From Halicephalobus mephisto (lineage: Eukaryota; Nematoda; Chromadorea; Rhabditida; Panagrolaimidae), in assembly GCA_009193035.1 (NCBI GenBank), contig SWDT01000170.1, positions 1-64,000 on the forward strand: DNA of 64,000 nucleotides. Direction: 5' to 3'. How positions within the stretch are numbered: position 1 is the first letter of the stretch; each line of letters opens with the position of its first letter. Made by a program: the position numbers and the translations under genes. Under the pieces are notes generated by a model that worked only from the letters and a program-made list of their open reading frames with translations, was not told the origin of the DNA and made no database searches. Of this stretch, positions 1 to 11,099 are shown piece after piece.

Positions 1-3000
1 ATTCCACGACAAAGATCTTTGAATTTTTCGAATTTTTTAATTTCTGATGGAAATTTACAAAATGCCCTGAGGAAATGAGCCGATAATTGAGATTGAATAT
101 CTGTCCAGATGGATATTTTTTGATTTAAGTTATTTAATAATTTTAAAATTTCTGAATTTTGACTAGAATGAATTAATTTTTCAGATACAGTATGCAACTG
201 CCAAGAAAATTTCGTTAATTTAGTTGCTTTTTGAAGTATACTGTAGATTCTATTTTCGGATTTTTCTTTCAGAATCTTCAGCCAAATTTCGTCTGATATC
301 ATTATTATTTTCGAAGGAAATCCGGATTTTTCGGCTCCAGACAGGATTACTGTAGAATTTCCAGAATTTTCTGAATTCTGATTTCCGAAGACATGGACCA
401 AAGGAACAGCGTTTTCTTTCCTAGACTGCCCGGCCACGATGGATACTGTAACTTCGGATTCGGCCTCCACGTCGAGGATGGTGCTCTCCGACCCGAGTTT
501 CCACAAAGTCGGAGATTCCAAAAATCCCTGATTTATCTGTTTCAATTGACCTTTGGAGTTCGAACCCCAAACATAAGCCTCTCCTGTCGCCATCAAAACA
601 ACGTTGTGGTCGTTTCCTACTGTAATTTTCAAAAAAGGTCCTGAAATTTGAAAAATTTTTTTCGGATATCTTCTAGAAATCGTGTCGGCATGTCCAAGTT
701 GGCCTTGTTGATTGTCTCCCCAAGACCAAAGTTCTCCGAACAACGGAATCGAACTCGACGAAGATTCCGAATTCAGTTTACTTTTGGCCGGAGACTGAGC
801 AGCAGAAGACGGTCCAGAATTCGTCGAAATACTCGGTCTTTTCGAATTGGATTCTGGAGTCGTCGAAAGTGAAGATTCATCTGAAAAATTTTTAAATATT
901 TTTATAAAATCCTCCCAACACGAATATTTTGAATTTCTAAAGTTAGAAAATCATATTTTTTAAAATATTTTAAAATATTTTTTTATAAAATCCTCCCAAC
1001 ACGAATTTTGAGGATCAATAACTTTTTAAAATTATTTTTTAAATAGAAAAATAAACATTTTTATAAAATTCTTCTGACTTGAATTTCTAAAAAATTCAAA
1101 AACTATATTTTTAAAATATTTTAATAAAATCCTCCCAACAAGAATTTTAGAAATTCATAACTTTTCAAAATTATTTTTTAAATACAAAAATTAATATTTT
1201 AATAAAATTCTTCTGACTCGGATTTCTAAAAAATTCAAAAACTATATTTTTTAAATATTTTTATAAAATTCTTCTGATTCGAATTTTGGAAATTCATAAC
1301 TTTTTAAAATTATTTTTTAAAATTATAAAAATTAATATTTTTATAAAATTCTTCTGACTCGGATTTTGGAAATTTTTTAGGGACTTTCGGAATTTTAATA
1401 ATTTAAAATAAATGTTATAAAATAAAACCTCACCCATTCCAACGAAATTTTCCAAGTTGACGTAGCTGAAAGAGGAACTTCCAGTCAGATCGGTGATAGC
1501 CGGAGGGGGTTGTTTCGAAATCGTCGATATCGTACTCATCTCGACTCCTTCGTCTTCTTTTTTCGTCGAATTCGGACTTCCGAAGCTTCCCAAAGGCAGA
1601 CTGGTACTGTACCAGGTGGATTTTGAAACGTTTTTTCCGGGTCTGGATTTCGACGAATATGTTCGAAAATTAAATTTAAATTTGTTCAATTTCGATTTAA
1701 ATTTTGAATTTTTTGGAGTTTCATCTACAGTAATCTCCTCAGAAGTGGAATCAACGGAATCAGCGGCAGATTCGTCCGCGATTTTCATCAACAAACTCAA
1801 CCTGCAACTCGCTTCGGACAGGCATTGATCGCATTTGGGATTTGTGGAATTCCGTCTGGGAGTCGAGGGACTCGGGTCGGACAAAACAGAGGAATCCGGA
1901 AGCACCAAAGTCTGAGAATTTTCGTCGAAAATAGAAACCGAACCGTCGGACACTTGCTGGACTTCGCAAAAAGCGATACAATGATTTCTAAAAAAAATTT
2001 AATTTAAAATTGCAAAATTCGGAAATTTTACCGTCCGCAGTAAATTCTGAAAGCTTTCGAAGGCAGCTTCACTTGTGTAACTTGGATTTTGCCGTCGGAA
2101 TCCACATCAATTGTCTTCTTCCCGTAAGTCCAGATCCTGCCTTCTGTATCCACGAAGTAAACAGAATCACAAGTACAGTCGACATCCGATATAATTATCT
2201 CCCTAAAAAGCAACTTTTTTACAATTTTCATATAAAAATTAACTTTTTTAAATTACTTTTCATATAAAAAATCGAAATTTTCTATCTTTTCATATAATAA
2301 TTAACTTTTCTAAATTACTTTTCATATAAAAAATCAAAGTTTTCTATATTTTTTATATAAAAATCAACTTTTTTAAATTACTTTTCATATAAGAAATCAA
2401 AGTTTTCTATATTTTTTATATGAAAATTTAGTTTTCTTTAATATTTTCTGTAGGAAATTTAATTTTTTATAATTTCCATATAAAAAATTGTTTTTTTAAA
2501 TAAATTTTCATATAAAAAACTACTTTGTTAAAATAATTGTTATGTAAATTTCTTGTTTTGTGACTTCTGTGTAAGAACTTACCCTTCATCGTCGTATTTG
2601 AGACCGTGAGGACAGGGATCCTTGGACTTCCTTCCAAATCGTAGAATCCTAAATTCTTCCAGAACTTGTTCCTGGACGACTCCACATTGTCCAGAATCCG
2701 TCCTTCCCCTGGTCAGCAGCTCTCCGGATTCAGTAATAATAAATAAAACTCCGAATTTGGACTTTATATATCGAATTTTGGACGAAATCGAAGTTTTCCA
2801 TTCTGTCCAATTTTTTCCGACTTTTTCCTGGACGTACTGGAACATTCATATATCAATACTTTTAAATCCGCATATTTAGGTACTTACCAACTTCCCGGAA
2901 GTCAAACAGATATCTTTGTCCTCGAATTTCACGAATATGGATTCTGAAGACGAAAAAGGAAAATTGATCGATTCACCGGGATTCTGCGGATCTGATGGTT

Positions 3001-3019
3001 TTATTTTCGTCACATACAT
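1..3019 (-). CDS. glo-4: RCC1-repeat protein, GLO-4/alsin-like (5' part; runs off the left edge)
   Basis: Five minus-strand exons join in phase: 3019-2888, 2836-2583, 2202-2032, 1987-1434 and 880 to the window edge, giving about 663 residues. The ATG at 3019 sits two bases after a TTTTTCAG acceptor, a likely spliced-leader site. RCC1-type blades are visible: GRIWTYGKK and NHCIAFCEVQQV before a long Ser/Lys-rich insert (exon 4), then ELWSWGDNQQGQLGHAD and EAYVWGSNSKGQL after it. A helical region follows and continues past the edge. RCC1 blades, a long insert and a further C-terminal region fit GLO-4, the worm protein thought to activate the Rab GLO-1 in gut granule biogenesis, and its relative alsin. 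The family call is fairly safe; exact orthology is inferred. The 3' half lies outside the window. Confidence 0.75.
885..1430. repeat. Tandem repeat filling a glo-4 intron
   Basis: About four degenerate copies of a roughly 125 bp AT-rich unit carry the marker phrases ATAAAATCCTCCCAACA and ATTCTTCTGACT. The array occupies nearly the whole intron between exons 4 and 5. No coding sequence is seen. Confidence 0.7.
2205..2580. repeat. Tandem repeat in a glo-4 intron
   Basis: About four copies of a roughly 60 bp unit, each with AAATTACTTTTCATATAA, fill the intron between exons 2 and 3. Confidence 0.65.
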
Positions 3020-3030
3020 GTTCTGAAAAA
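3020..3030 (-). promoter_or_regulatory. Probable trans-splice acceptor of glo-4
   Basis: The minus strand reads TTTTTCAGAACATG. The acceptor ends two bases before the first in-frame ATG, and no coding exon is visible upstream. An ordinary cis acceptor of a 5'UTR intron is the alternative. Confidence 0.5.
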
Positions 3031-4326
3031 TCTAATAATTAGTCACATTGAACAAAAAAGTTGGAACACATGACGAAGACTCGAAAGCCGAGTAAATCTC
3101 CAATAACGTAAAAGGGAAAATTTTCTGTTCGGATTTTCAAAAACGAAGAAGACTGTTCCTTTTTCTTTTCATATATATTTCAAAATTTTAAAATTGAATA
3201 AAAATTACTTTCAAATAAATATCACCTTCAAAACCATGTAATAAGTATTCCAATTTCTTTAAAAATAAATATATACATTTTTCGAAAGTTTAATTTTTTA
3301 AAACTGATATATAAAAATTGATTTTTTTGGATTTGTGGGTTATTATTTTGAAAATTGATAAAAATTGATTTTTTTATTTATAAATAGTTATTTTTAAACT
3401 TGATATATAAAAAACGATTTTTAACAATTTTAAATTATTATTTTTAAACTTGATATATGGAAAAGTAATGTTTTAGGATTTTTAGGTTACTATTATTAAA
3501 ATTGATATATAAAAAATGATTTTTAATAAGTTTTAAGCTTTTAATTTAAAAATTTATATATAAAAAACGATTTTTAGGTTACTATTATTAAAATTGATAT
3601 ATAAAAAATGATTTTTAACAAATTTTAAGCTTTTAATTTAAAAATTGATATATAAAAAACGATTTTTAGGTTACTATTATTAAAATTGATATAAAAAGTG
3701 ATTTTTAATCAGTTTTAAGTTTTTTATTTAAAAATTGATATATAAAAAACGATTTTTAACAAATTTTAAATCATTATTTTTAAAATCGATATATCAGAAA
3801 TGATTTTTAAATTCCTATTTTAAAATTGAAACATCAAATTCAATTTTTTCGAATTTTTAAATAATTATTTTTAAACATTTTGAAACCATTTTTTTTTCGA
3901 ATTTTTAAATTCTTCATTTTTCAAAATCAATATATCAAAACTCGTTTTTAAATTTCCTTTAAAATTCACTATTTTCTAAAATATTTCAAAACTTATTTTT
4001 TATCTTTAATCTTTCAACTTTATAGAATTAACATAAATTTTAGGATTTTTCGAGGTACTTTATAAAATAATAAAATCATTAAAAACCAAAATCGATTAAT
4101 AAACAAAATTTAAAATTTAAAAAAAAGGAAAAAAAACCATGAATCATCCAAGTAGTTGTTCAATTGCGATCCAAGTGAACGACTGTGTCATGGGATTTGT
4201 TTATTTTCAGCTGACCTAGGATCGACAACTTTGTTAATTATCAAATATCCAAGAAACTCTTGATTTTATCCTTTCCTATTCAGTGTACATTAAAAAACCA
4301 ATAAATCATAACTAGTATCAGGAAGT
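3031..4326. repeat. Intergenic AT-rich tandem repeats upstream of glo-4
   Basis: From about 3290 to 3960 this is a degenerate array whose unit contains AAAATTGATATATAAAAAA and GATTTTTAGGTTACTATTA. The stretch 4130-4320 is less repetitive and is probably the 3'UTR of the NDUFA1 gene. I see no gene here. Confidence 0.6.
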
Positions 4327-4887
4327 CTAGTCCTTGATTGAATCGAGACCACTAATCTCGTAGTAGTTTCCTGTCAGACGATGATCGCGTTTCAGCAGTT
4401 CGGGGCTAAAACAAAACCATATTATTACAAAAAATCAAAAATAATTATTTTGAAACTATTTCGGTGAAAATATTTGAAAATTTATCGAATTTCAATTTTA
4501 TTTAAAATTCAATTGGATTTTAGAATTCCCCATTTGAAGATTTTTAAAAATTAAATTCTAAAAGATCTGTTCTTAGGAGGTCCTATTCCAAAAAGCTCCA
4601 AAAACCTTCAATAAATCCACAAAAGCCCTAGAATTCTCTATTTAATGATTTTAATTTTTTCAGATTCTAAAACCCAAAATCTTCACGAGATTCTATAAAA
4701 TTCTAAAACTTGTAAATTCTAGTCTCATTTAACGAAAACATTAGATAATTGCTCACCGTTGACGTCCGGTCAGGTCTCGACGATGGAGTCTTCCGTTGTC
4801 AAGATAGTTGGTGACGCCTGAGGCATATAAAGCGATGCCTGTGAAGGCGATGGTAATGATGCCCGAGTAAAACTGTTCATACCACAT
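4327..4887 (-). CDS. NDUFA1: NADH dehydrogenase (complex I) MWFE subunit
   Basis: Two exons, 4887-4757 and 4405-4327, encode 69 residues, against 70 in the human protein. The N-terminus MWYEQF matches the family's MWFE signature. It is followed by one hydrophobic segment (FYSGIITIAFTGIALYASG) and a basic matrix-side tail (LLKRDHRLTGNYYEISGLD) resembling the human tail MERDRRISGVDRYY. The donor is CG|GTGAGC and the acceptor TTTTAG, keeping the Arg codon intact. The family protein is a membrane-arm accessory subunit needed for complex I assembly in the mitochondrial inner membrane. The ATG directly follows GATTTTAG, about 107 bp after the stop of the upstream gene on the same strand, which suggests the downstream position of an operon. 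Confidence 0.85.
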
Positions 4888-4994
4888 CTAAAATCAAAAA
4901 TCAGTAAATTCACCAACGAAAAGATACAATTCTCGTCGTAACGAGTAAATCAAACAAATAATTCACAAATCGCGTTTATTTTAAAATATATTGA
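4888..4994 (-). promoter_or_regulatory. Intercistronic region of a probable two-gene operon
   Basis: This 107 bp gap lies between the HYLS1-like stop and the NDUFA1 start. On the minus strand it begins with an AATAAA-type polyadenylation signal shortly after the stop. It continues with a T-rich stretch and ends in GATTTTAG|ATG. That spacing and layout match nematode SL2-type operons. The operon is an inference. Confidence 0.5.
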
Positions 4995-5976
4995 TTAATA
5001 TTGTCTTCTCGGATATCTGGTACCAGGAATAGGATGACGTTTCCAGGCTTCTTGGTAAGCAGCATAGGCTTTTACTGGGTCGTGTTTTTTCGCCAGTCGT
5101 CCAGGAACGGAATGCCGACGGATAATGATAGTTCCTGAAAGGGAAACAAATAGAAAATCATACCACTACAAAAATTTGAAAATCAATATCCTTGCAAAAT
5201 TGTCTCAACAAGATCTTGCAAGCATTTTCGACCTAGACTGAGAATTTTGAACATGTAGTTCTATAGGCCAAATCTATAGTTATATTATTCTAAAATTCAA
5301 AAACCAACATTGCTATGAAAATACATAGATGTAAATTTCCAGAAAATCTCTAATTGGGACTCAAAAATGTAATTTTACGATCATGTAGTTCTGCAAAGTT
5401 CAAAATTACAATCAAAATCCTAAAAATCCAAAAATTAAGATTCTTATGAAAATATATAGATAACAATTTTTATAAAATTTTAGAAACTAAATTAACTTGT
5501 ATGAAATTTTAATTCTGCGAATTTTTGTGACTAAGGTTTCAGAAATAATACATTTATACTAATCCGGGAACTTTCGGACAAGGGTCATAGAAATCCCAAA
5601 ATTCTTTGTTCACTTTCGCGCATTAATTACCATATGCTAAACTATTAATAAACATCCAAGAAGTCGCAATTAATATAGAAAATACATTTTCGAAAATAAT
5701 TTTTCTCGTTAAAGATCCTTAAAAAATTAAAACTTACGTTGCTGACTCAGATCCGTCGAATTCGTAGTTTTGCTGACCATTGTTTGTGTATTTCTGTCGA
5801 TAAACGACCTGACTGTAATTATTATGTCGAAAAAATTAAAATTAAAATAAAAACTCACCGGATTTATCAGAATCAGAAGTTTTCACGTCGGAAAGTTCAC
5901 TGAAGACATTTTCGCATTTTTCGAGATTTTTATTTTCATTGGGAGTTTGGAAGACTTCAGAAGTATGGTTATCTCG
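4995..5976 (-). CDS. hyls-1: HYLS1-family centriolar protein (C-terminal exons; 5' end unresolved)
   Basis: Three exons join in phase: 5976-5859, 5812-5738 and 5134-4995, giving 110 residues up to the stop. The last exon carries KKHDPVKAYAAYQEAWKR followed by HPIPG. This resembles the HYLS1 box of the human protein (KTDRVARYFEYKRDW followed by RLPG). Just before it, RTIIIRRHSVPGRL sits where the human protein has its RPKSFILPKL segment. Human HYLS1 is nearly 300 residues, so either 5' exons lie further upstream (above 5976) or this protein is short. The family acts at centrioles and is needed for cilium assembly. Identification rests on one short domain, so it is moderate. Confidence 0.6.
5139..5737. 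repeat. Intron with degenerate duplicated AT-rich segments
   Basis: This intron of the HYLS1-like gene holds two or three imperfect copies of a roughly 150 bp stretch. The copies share ATGTAGTTCTGCA-like and CTATGAAAATACATAGAT-like phrases. No coding potential is seen. Confidence 0.35.
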
Positions 5977-6030
5977 CTGAAAAACACGGTATTGATATAT
6001 GGACAGAGGAACTAAAATAAGAAATAAAAA

Positions 6031-6850
6031 TGTTAAAATTTTTAGTTAAGACGAAAAACAGCTCGCACGTGCTTGGCGTGCTGTCCGTTTCGCCAGATTT
6101 TCCGACTTTACAGAAAAATACAACTACAAATATTTTAAGAAAGAAATTACATCGTTAAAAAATACAAAATTAATATAAAAATAAGATAATTAAAACGAAG
6201 AATAAAAAAGAGGAAAATATTAAAATTTTTAGTTAAGACGGAAAACAGCTCGCACAGTCGTTGGCGAAATGTCCATTTCGTCAAATTTTTTCCTAGTTTT
6301 CAGTTCTCCGAAAAAATGATGACGGAGGACTTCGGTCGCCTTCCCCGACTTACGTTCTCGTTTATCTCCCTCAAATCCTTCCTTATCCCATCCCTCCTCG
6401 ACTCTACAACAGTTGCCCCCAGCGATATTTGTTCCCCCTCCGTTTCGCAAGATTTATTTCGTTTTTATTTTAATTTTTTTGTACAGTGGAATCTCGATAT
6501 AAGGCACCCTCAAGGGACTGGACAAATCGTGCCTTATATCATGGGGTGCCTTTTATTGAGGGTTGAATATGACTAAAATTCCTTAAATTCTCGTAAATTT
6601 GTATGCGTGCCTTATAGCCTGGGTGCGTTATATCGAGATTCCGCTGTAGTTAAATTAACTTTATATTTCAGTTAAATAAAAAAAAATTAATTTAAAAAAA
6701 GGAATTTCGAAATTAGTGTAAATCGAAAAGGGGAACAAATATCGCTGGGGACAACTGTCGTACAGCGAAAAAATGATGACGGAGGATTTCGATCGCTTCC
6801 CCGACTTACGTTCTCTTTTATCTCCCTCAAATCCTTCCTTATCCCATCTC
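6031..6850. repeat. Rearranged duplications upstream of hyls-1 and rpn-3
   Basis: An 80 bp segment at 6031-6111 is repeated at 6219-6301; both contain TTTTTAGTTAAGACG and AACAGCTCGCAC. A second segment, 6307-6400 (ATGATGACGGAGGA, CCCCGACTTACGTTCTC), recurs in direct orientation at 6768-6855. The phrase GCCCCCAGCGATATTTGTTC (6416-6435) recurs inverted at 6733-6755. A short TA-flanked element lies between the copies. The minus-strand frame inside 6229-6450 has no splice partner I can defend. Confidence 0.6.
6484..6646. mobile_element. MITE with pogo/Tc1-mariner-like ends, copy 1
   Basis: This 163 bp element is flanked by TA on both sides (6482-6483 and 6647-6648). The left end is CAGTGGAATCTCGATATAA and the right end is its near-perfect inverse. 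Inside, GGCACCC and GGGTGC arms continue the inverted repeat. There is no coding capacity, so it is non-autonomous. A relative lies at 40009-40253. Confidence 0.8.
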
Positions 6851-7141
6851 CCTCATTTTTCACTTATCTTAAAACCCTCACCTTTATCATTGACCGCTTT
6901 TTAGTCGAGATTTTGAAACATTTGAATAAATTTACGAACATGGTATTTTCGGACTTTCCTATTTCCTGTCCTTTTGTCTTATTGACCGTTTTCTCATGGC
7001 CAAACTAGCTCATTCAGCCGCGCGGAATGGCCCTGGATCCGAGTGGTTCTGGACCCTTTTCACCTGAATGCGTAATTCGTCCGCCGCGGCAATTCGGGGA
7101 TAATAATTTTCCTTTGATTACTGTTTTAGGGATTTGAAAAC
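6851..7141. other. Promoter/5' region of rpn-3
   Basis: This is a relatively GC-rich stretch ending in TGTTTTAGGGATTTGAAAACATG. The TTTTAG about 12 bases before the ATG is a plausible trans-splice acceptor. No other feature is recognised. Confidence 0.4.
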
Positions 7142-9149
7142 ATGGCTGAGAAAATGGAAGTTGATGAATCCACTGTCCCGGAGTCCGAGAAAAAGAAGGA
7201 AGTTCCGACCAAAGCCGATCTCAATGCCATCACCTTTGAAAGTGGGTTTTCATATATAAACCAGTCCTAAATTCGGCTGTTTTCTAGATCTCAAGGATTG
7301 GTGTGCTCAATTGGAGCGAGGAGAAGTCCACATTGTCGGCAGAGTGATGCAGTTCTTAGCCAAAACGAGAAAGGAGTTGAATGTCGAGATCCTGACGAAG
7401 TTGATCACAACTTTCATTTCTGAGAAGTCGCTTCGCGATTTTTTGCTCTCTTTCATTGCTCCGAATCTTGTTGGAGGTCCTGAGAGTACTCCCATGGAAA
7501 TCGACAAGACCAAAAGTGGTTCCCGGTCTCCTCGTCCTGATCGACGTTCGGTAAATCCTCCAGCGAAAACAACTGGAAATCCAGAAGTCGAACTTTACAT
7601 TCAACTTCTGACCTTCTTGTATCTTCTCGACAACGACAAGTTGGATGACGTCGAACAAGTCACGCAGAACTACATCACTCGGATTGATCAATTTGAGAAA
7701 CGGTCCCTGGATCCATTTTTGGCGAAAGGTTTCTTTTACTTGACTCTGGTTGCTGAGCGTCAGAATCGCATCGCTGGATTACGAGGGTATGTCATTTTGA
7801 ATTTTCAAAAATTGTACTGGAACACTTGTTTGAGACACTTTAATTTTGAAATTTGAATGGAAATTTAGCCTTCAGAATCCGAAATTATGTAAAATCAACT
7901 TCTGATTTTGACTTTAGATTCAGGATTTATAAGTCTGATCATCCCAATTTTGGTATTTTCTAAAATTTTATGGAAATTAAAAATTTTACTTTAGGCCTTG
8001 ATAAAAAAGTGGAAATGTATTGAGAATAGTTTTTAAAATTCTATATAAAAATTCAAAGTTGAAATGCTTTTTTGTTTTTAATTTTTAAATTAGTTGTTAC
8101 AATTAGAACACGAGTATCTGGGACACAGGTGTTGCATAACCTGTTAAATTTGCTATATGCAATAATTTCAGCTACTTAAATAGTCGTCTTCGTGTTGCGA
8201 CTCTTCGCAATCAAACTGACACTATTGCTATCCTGATTGTCTGCTTACTTCGTGTTTTCTTGTTAACGAAGAACTATTCGGCTGCTTCCAAACTTTTGAC
8301 CAAGGTTAGCTTCCCTGAAGCTGCTAACAACAATGACTTGGCTCGTTTTCTGTATTACCAAGGTCGGATTCGTGCTGTTGAACTTGATTACAATGGTGCT
8401 TCTCAATTTTTCCATCAATCTCTTCGTAAAGCTCCTCAGGATTCAGCAATTGGTTTTAAGCAAAATGTACAAAAATGGGTTGTCGTTATTCAATTACTTC
8501 TTGGACAAATTCCTGAACGATCTGTTTTCCGTGTTGCTGCTTTTAAAAAACCTCTTGCTCCTTATTTGGAACTTACTCATGCTGTTCGTCTTGGTGATAT
8601 TATTCAATTCAACAAAGTTGTTGAAAATTTTAAACCTATATTTACCGTAGATGAAACTATTACATTGATTGTTCGATTGCGTCAAAATGTCATCAAAACC
8701 GCTATTCGTCAGATTTCTTTGGCATATTCTAGAATTTTTGTGAAAGATATTGCACAAAAATTAGGAGTGAGTTTTATATGGAATTTTGTAAAATTTAAAA
8801 TTTGATAATTTTTTAGATGATTTCTGCAGTTGATGCTGAATATATGGTTACGAAGGCAGTTAAAGAAGGAACTATTGGTGCTTTTGTTTCATTTGAAACT
8901 CTTGCTGATGATCGTTATATGCAAACTGTTGAAAGTGAGAATCTGTATAGATCTACAGAACCACAATTTAGCTATGATGAAAGAATTAAGCATTGTCTTG
9001 TTCTTCATAATCAGGCTGTTAAAGCTCTTCGTTTTCCATCAGACAAAGGAAAAGCTGGGATTGAATCTATTGAACAACAGCGTGAACGTGAATTGATGGA
9101 ACTAGAATTTGCGAAAGAAATGGCCGAAGAAGATGATGATGATTTTTGA
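7142..9149 (+). CDS. rpn-3: 26S proteasome regulatory subunit RPN3 (PSMD3)
   Basis: Four exons (7142-7241, 7288-7786, 8172-8766, 8817-9149) join in phase to give 508 residues, the usual family length. The N-terminus is acidic and Lys-rich (MAEKMEVDEST). A helical-repeat region follows, with RFLYYQGRIRAVELDYNGA and SLRKAPQDSAIGFKQNVQKW. A C-terminal PCI domain ends with VSFETLADDRYMQTVES, SYDERIKHCLVLHNQAVKAL and an acidic EEDDDDF tail. RPN3 is a structural subunit of the proteasome lid, where its PCI domain assembles with other lid subunits. It stands alone on the plus strand, divergent from hyls-1. Nothing looks broken. Confidence 0.95.
7787..8171. repeat. rpn-3 intron 2 with a dispersed-repeat fragment
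   Basis: This intron carries a fragment of the family also seen near 20.1, 58.6 and 63.8 kb: a TTCAGAATCCGAAATTATG-like phrase, a TTTAGATTCAGGATTTATA-like phrase, then ACAATTAGAACACGAGTATC. It is otherwise AT-rich intron. Confidence 0.45.
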
Positions 9150-9536
9150 ATCGTTTTTTTTCGGTGATTTTTATTAAAATGTGACTAATTTATGATTTCA
9201 ATTCTGTAAACTATTGAAAACATGTTTTTTTGATAAAATTATTTCTGGGTGATTTACGTCAGTTTTGCTTTTTATGAATTTTTTCTGCAAAGGGTGGTTT
9301 TTTGATGGAAATGATTACGGTAGGGAATATGTTATTAAGAAAATTTTAATTGGTATTTGGGAATTTTCAAGGGAATTTTGAAAAAATCTTAAAAATTAAA
9401 ATTGAATTTTTTTTTGAAAATTATTTTTTAGGATTTATGTTAAATAATGAGAAAATATGATTTTTAATTTCTGAAAGAAGCAAAATTTAAAGCAATTTTT
9501 CTATAATAAATTTTAAGTATTTGTACATGGAGATTC
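9150..9536. other. AT-rich intergenic region, 3' of rpn-3
   Basis: This presumably holds the rpn-3 3'UTR. I see no gene or clear repeat. Confidence 0.4.
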
Positions 9537-10055
9537 TACCGTAAGGTTAATAGAATTTAGTAGATTGTGGAGTTCTGAATTGAATGATGTATAACATCTT
9601 AGGATTCAGTTGGTTTTTATATATCAATCATTGGATCGAAAAGTTTTTAAACATCAAGACCGAAAAATAAGTGTAACTTAATTTATGAAATATTTGAGAA
9701 GATACTAATATATTTATCATATAATTTATATAATTCCCTATCGAATGATATATAATGTCCTAAAATTAAGTTAATGTAAAATATTTTTCGATCCAATGTT
9801 ACATACGTTAAAATTAAGACCGAAAAATAGGTGTAACTTAATTTATGAGAAATTTGAGAAGATACTAATATATTTATCATATAATTTATATAAATCCCTA
9901 TCGAAAGATATATAACATCCTAGGATTCAGTTCATTTTTTTACATGTAACATTGGACTGAAAATATGTTTAATATCAAGACCGAAAAATAATTATAACTT
10001 AATTTATGAGAAATTTGAGAAGATGTCACTTGATTTGTTATAACTATTAAGTTTT
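9537..10055 (+). repeat. Left terminal inverted repeat with internal subrepeats
   Basis: It contains about three tandem subunits of roughly 160-180 bp, each carrying AAGACCGAAAAATA, TAACTTAATTTATGA and CCCTATCGAA. The matching arm is at 12400-12876. Each arm keeps a 65-codon frame on opposite strands, but this follows from the repeat identity and is probably not coding. Confidence 0.75.
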
Positions 10056-10159
10056 TCTCTACTTACGATTTATGAAACATTTAACTTCACTATTTTTGGA
10101 CAAAGTTATAGTACGTTAAGCGTATATCTGAACATCATTTAATTAAGATTTATTTTTCA

Positions 10160-10300
10160 GATGTGGCAAATTAGGGGACCAAATATAGTACGTGTTGTAG
10201 AGCAAGTTTGCAAGGAAAAGTACCTTGTTCGAAATGACCTTTTGAAACAAGTCATAGTTGGTTCTGTAGCTTATTGGATACATATTTAGAATCCATATTT
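10160..10300. repeat. Partial copy of a dispersed foldback repeat
   Basis: AAATGACCTTTTGAAACAAG and the flanking sequence match the outer arms of the foldback elements at 14.2 and 55.9 kb. It is nested inside the large element. Confidence 0.5.
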
Positions 10301-10564
10301 AATTTTTGTTATAAATTCTTCTAGAACGAGAAAATGGAAAAAATATGTAAAATTTCATATATAAAAAGTCGGAAAAACACAAAAATGCATTCTCATCTTT
10401 TCGTTAATGTTTGTTTTTTAAAATTTGATTAATTTTAGTGATATTTTGAAATTGGGTGTATTTTTCGTACTTATTGCAGCTGTTTAATCGGGTTTTCGAA
10501 AAAATGACGAAAGACGAGAAAACGGAATTCTAAATTTAAATATTTTTCGGATTATCTTTTTTCA

Positions 10565-10747
10565 GAAAGTCTGGCAAAAATAAGATACACATTTTTATGG
10601 AACCCAAAAACAAAAAGGCCATTAGGAAGACCACCGACAAGATGGACAGATGACTTTAGAAAGAGAATTGGTAGAAATTTTCTTGATTTAGCATTTCAAG
10701 AAAAATTCCTTGAATTGTATATGCCCCGTTTCGTTGTAAACAACTGA
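10565..10747 (+). pseudogene. 3' end of a non-LTR retrotransposon reverse transcriptase (relic)
   Basis: One frame reads SLAKIRYTFLWNPKTKRP then LGRPPTRWTDDFRKRIG, ending at a TGA (10745-10747). The GRPPTRWxDD signature is typical of the C-terminus of LINE polyproteins, for example RTE-like clades. Upstream RT motifs are absent, so only the 3' end remains. It lies inside the large inverted-repeat element, which suggests one insertion nested in the other. Confidence 0.65.
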
Positions 10748-11099
10748 ATAAACGTTTAAATTTTTAAAGAAATTAAAAATTAAAAGATACACATTCGGAA
10801 CCTACATCTCAGCAGTTGTAAAACGATAGATAACCGATTTTAAAAGATCACTTTGAGTAAAGTATGTGTCCTTGTTACTGTCAGAATAGGGACAGAAGTA
10901 ATGTACAAATCTTTACTAGAACAATGAAACAAGGATGCAATCTATGTAAGTCGGTTCCCTTAACACATGACAACGGGAAGACTAACTCATGCTCTACAGT
11001 ATTCCACACTTCTGGCGTGTTCTTTCTAGTCTACATAGAGAATTTTCAATCAATTGTAACCAAGCGTAATCAACACGTAAGAATCTTTGAGGATATTCT

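Noticed and set aside
4140..4230. 26-codon ATG frame (MNHPSSCSIAIQVNDC)
   Set aside because: It is short and isolated and lies in the likely 3'UTR of NDUFA1 on the opposite strand.
9683..9880. 65-codon frame, mirrored at 12533-12730, as a gene
   Set aside because: It exists in both arms only because the arms are inverted copies. Its content is low-complexity with no start context or domain.
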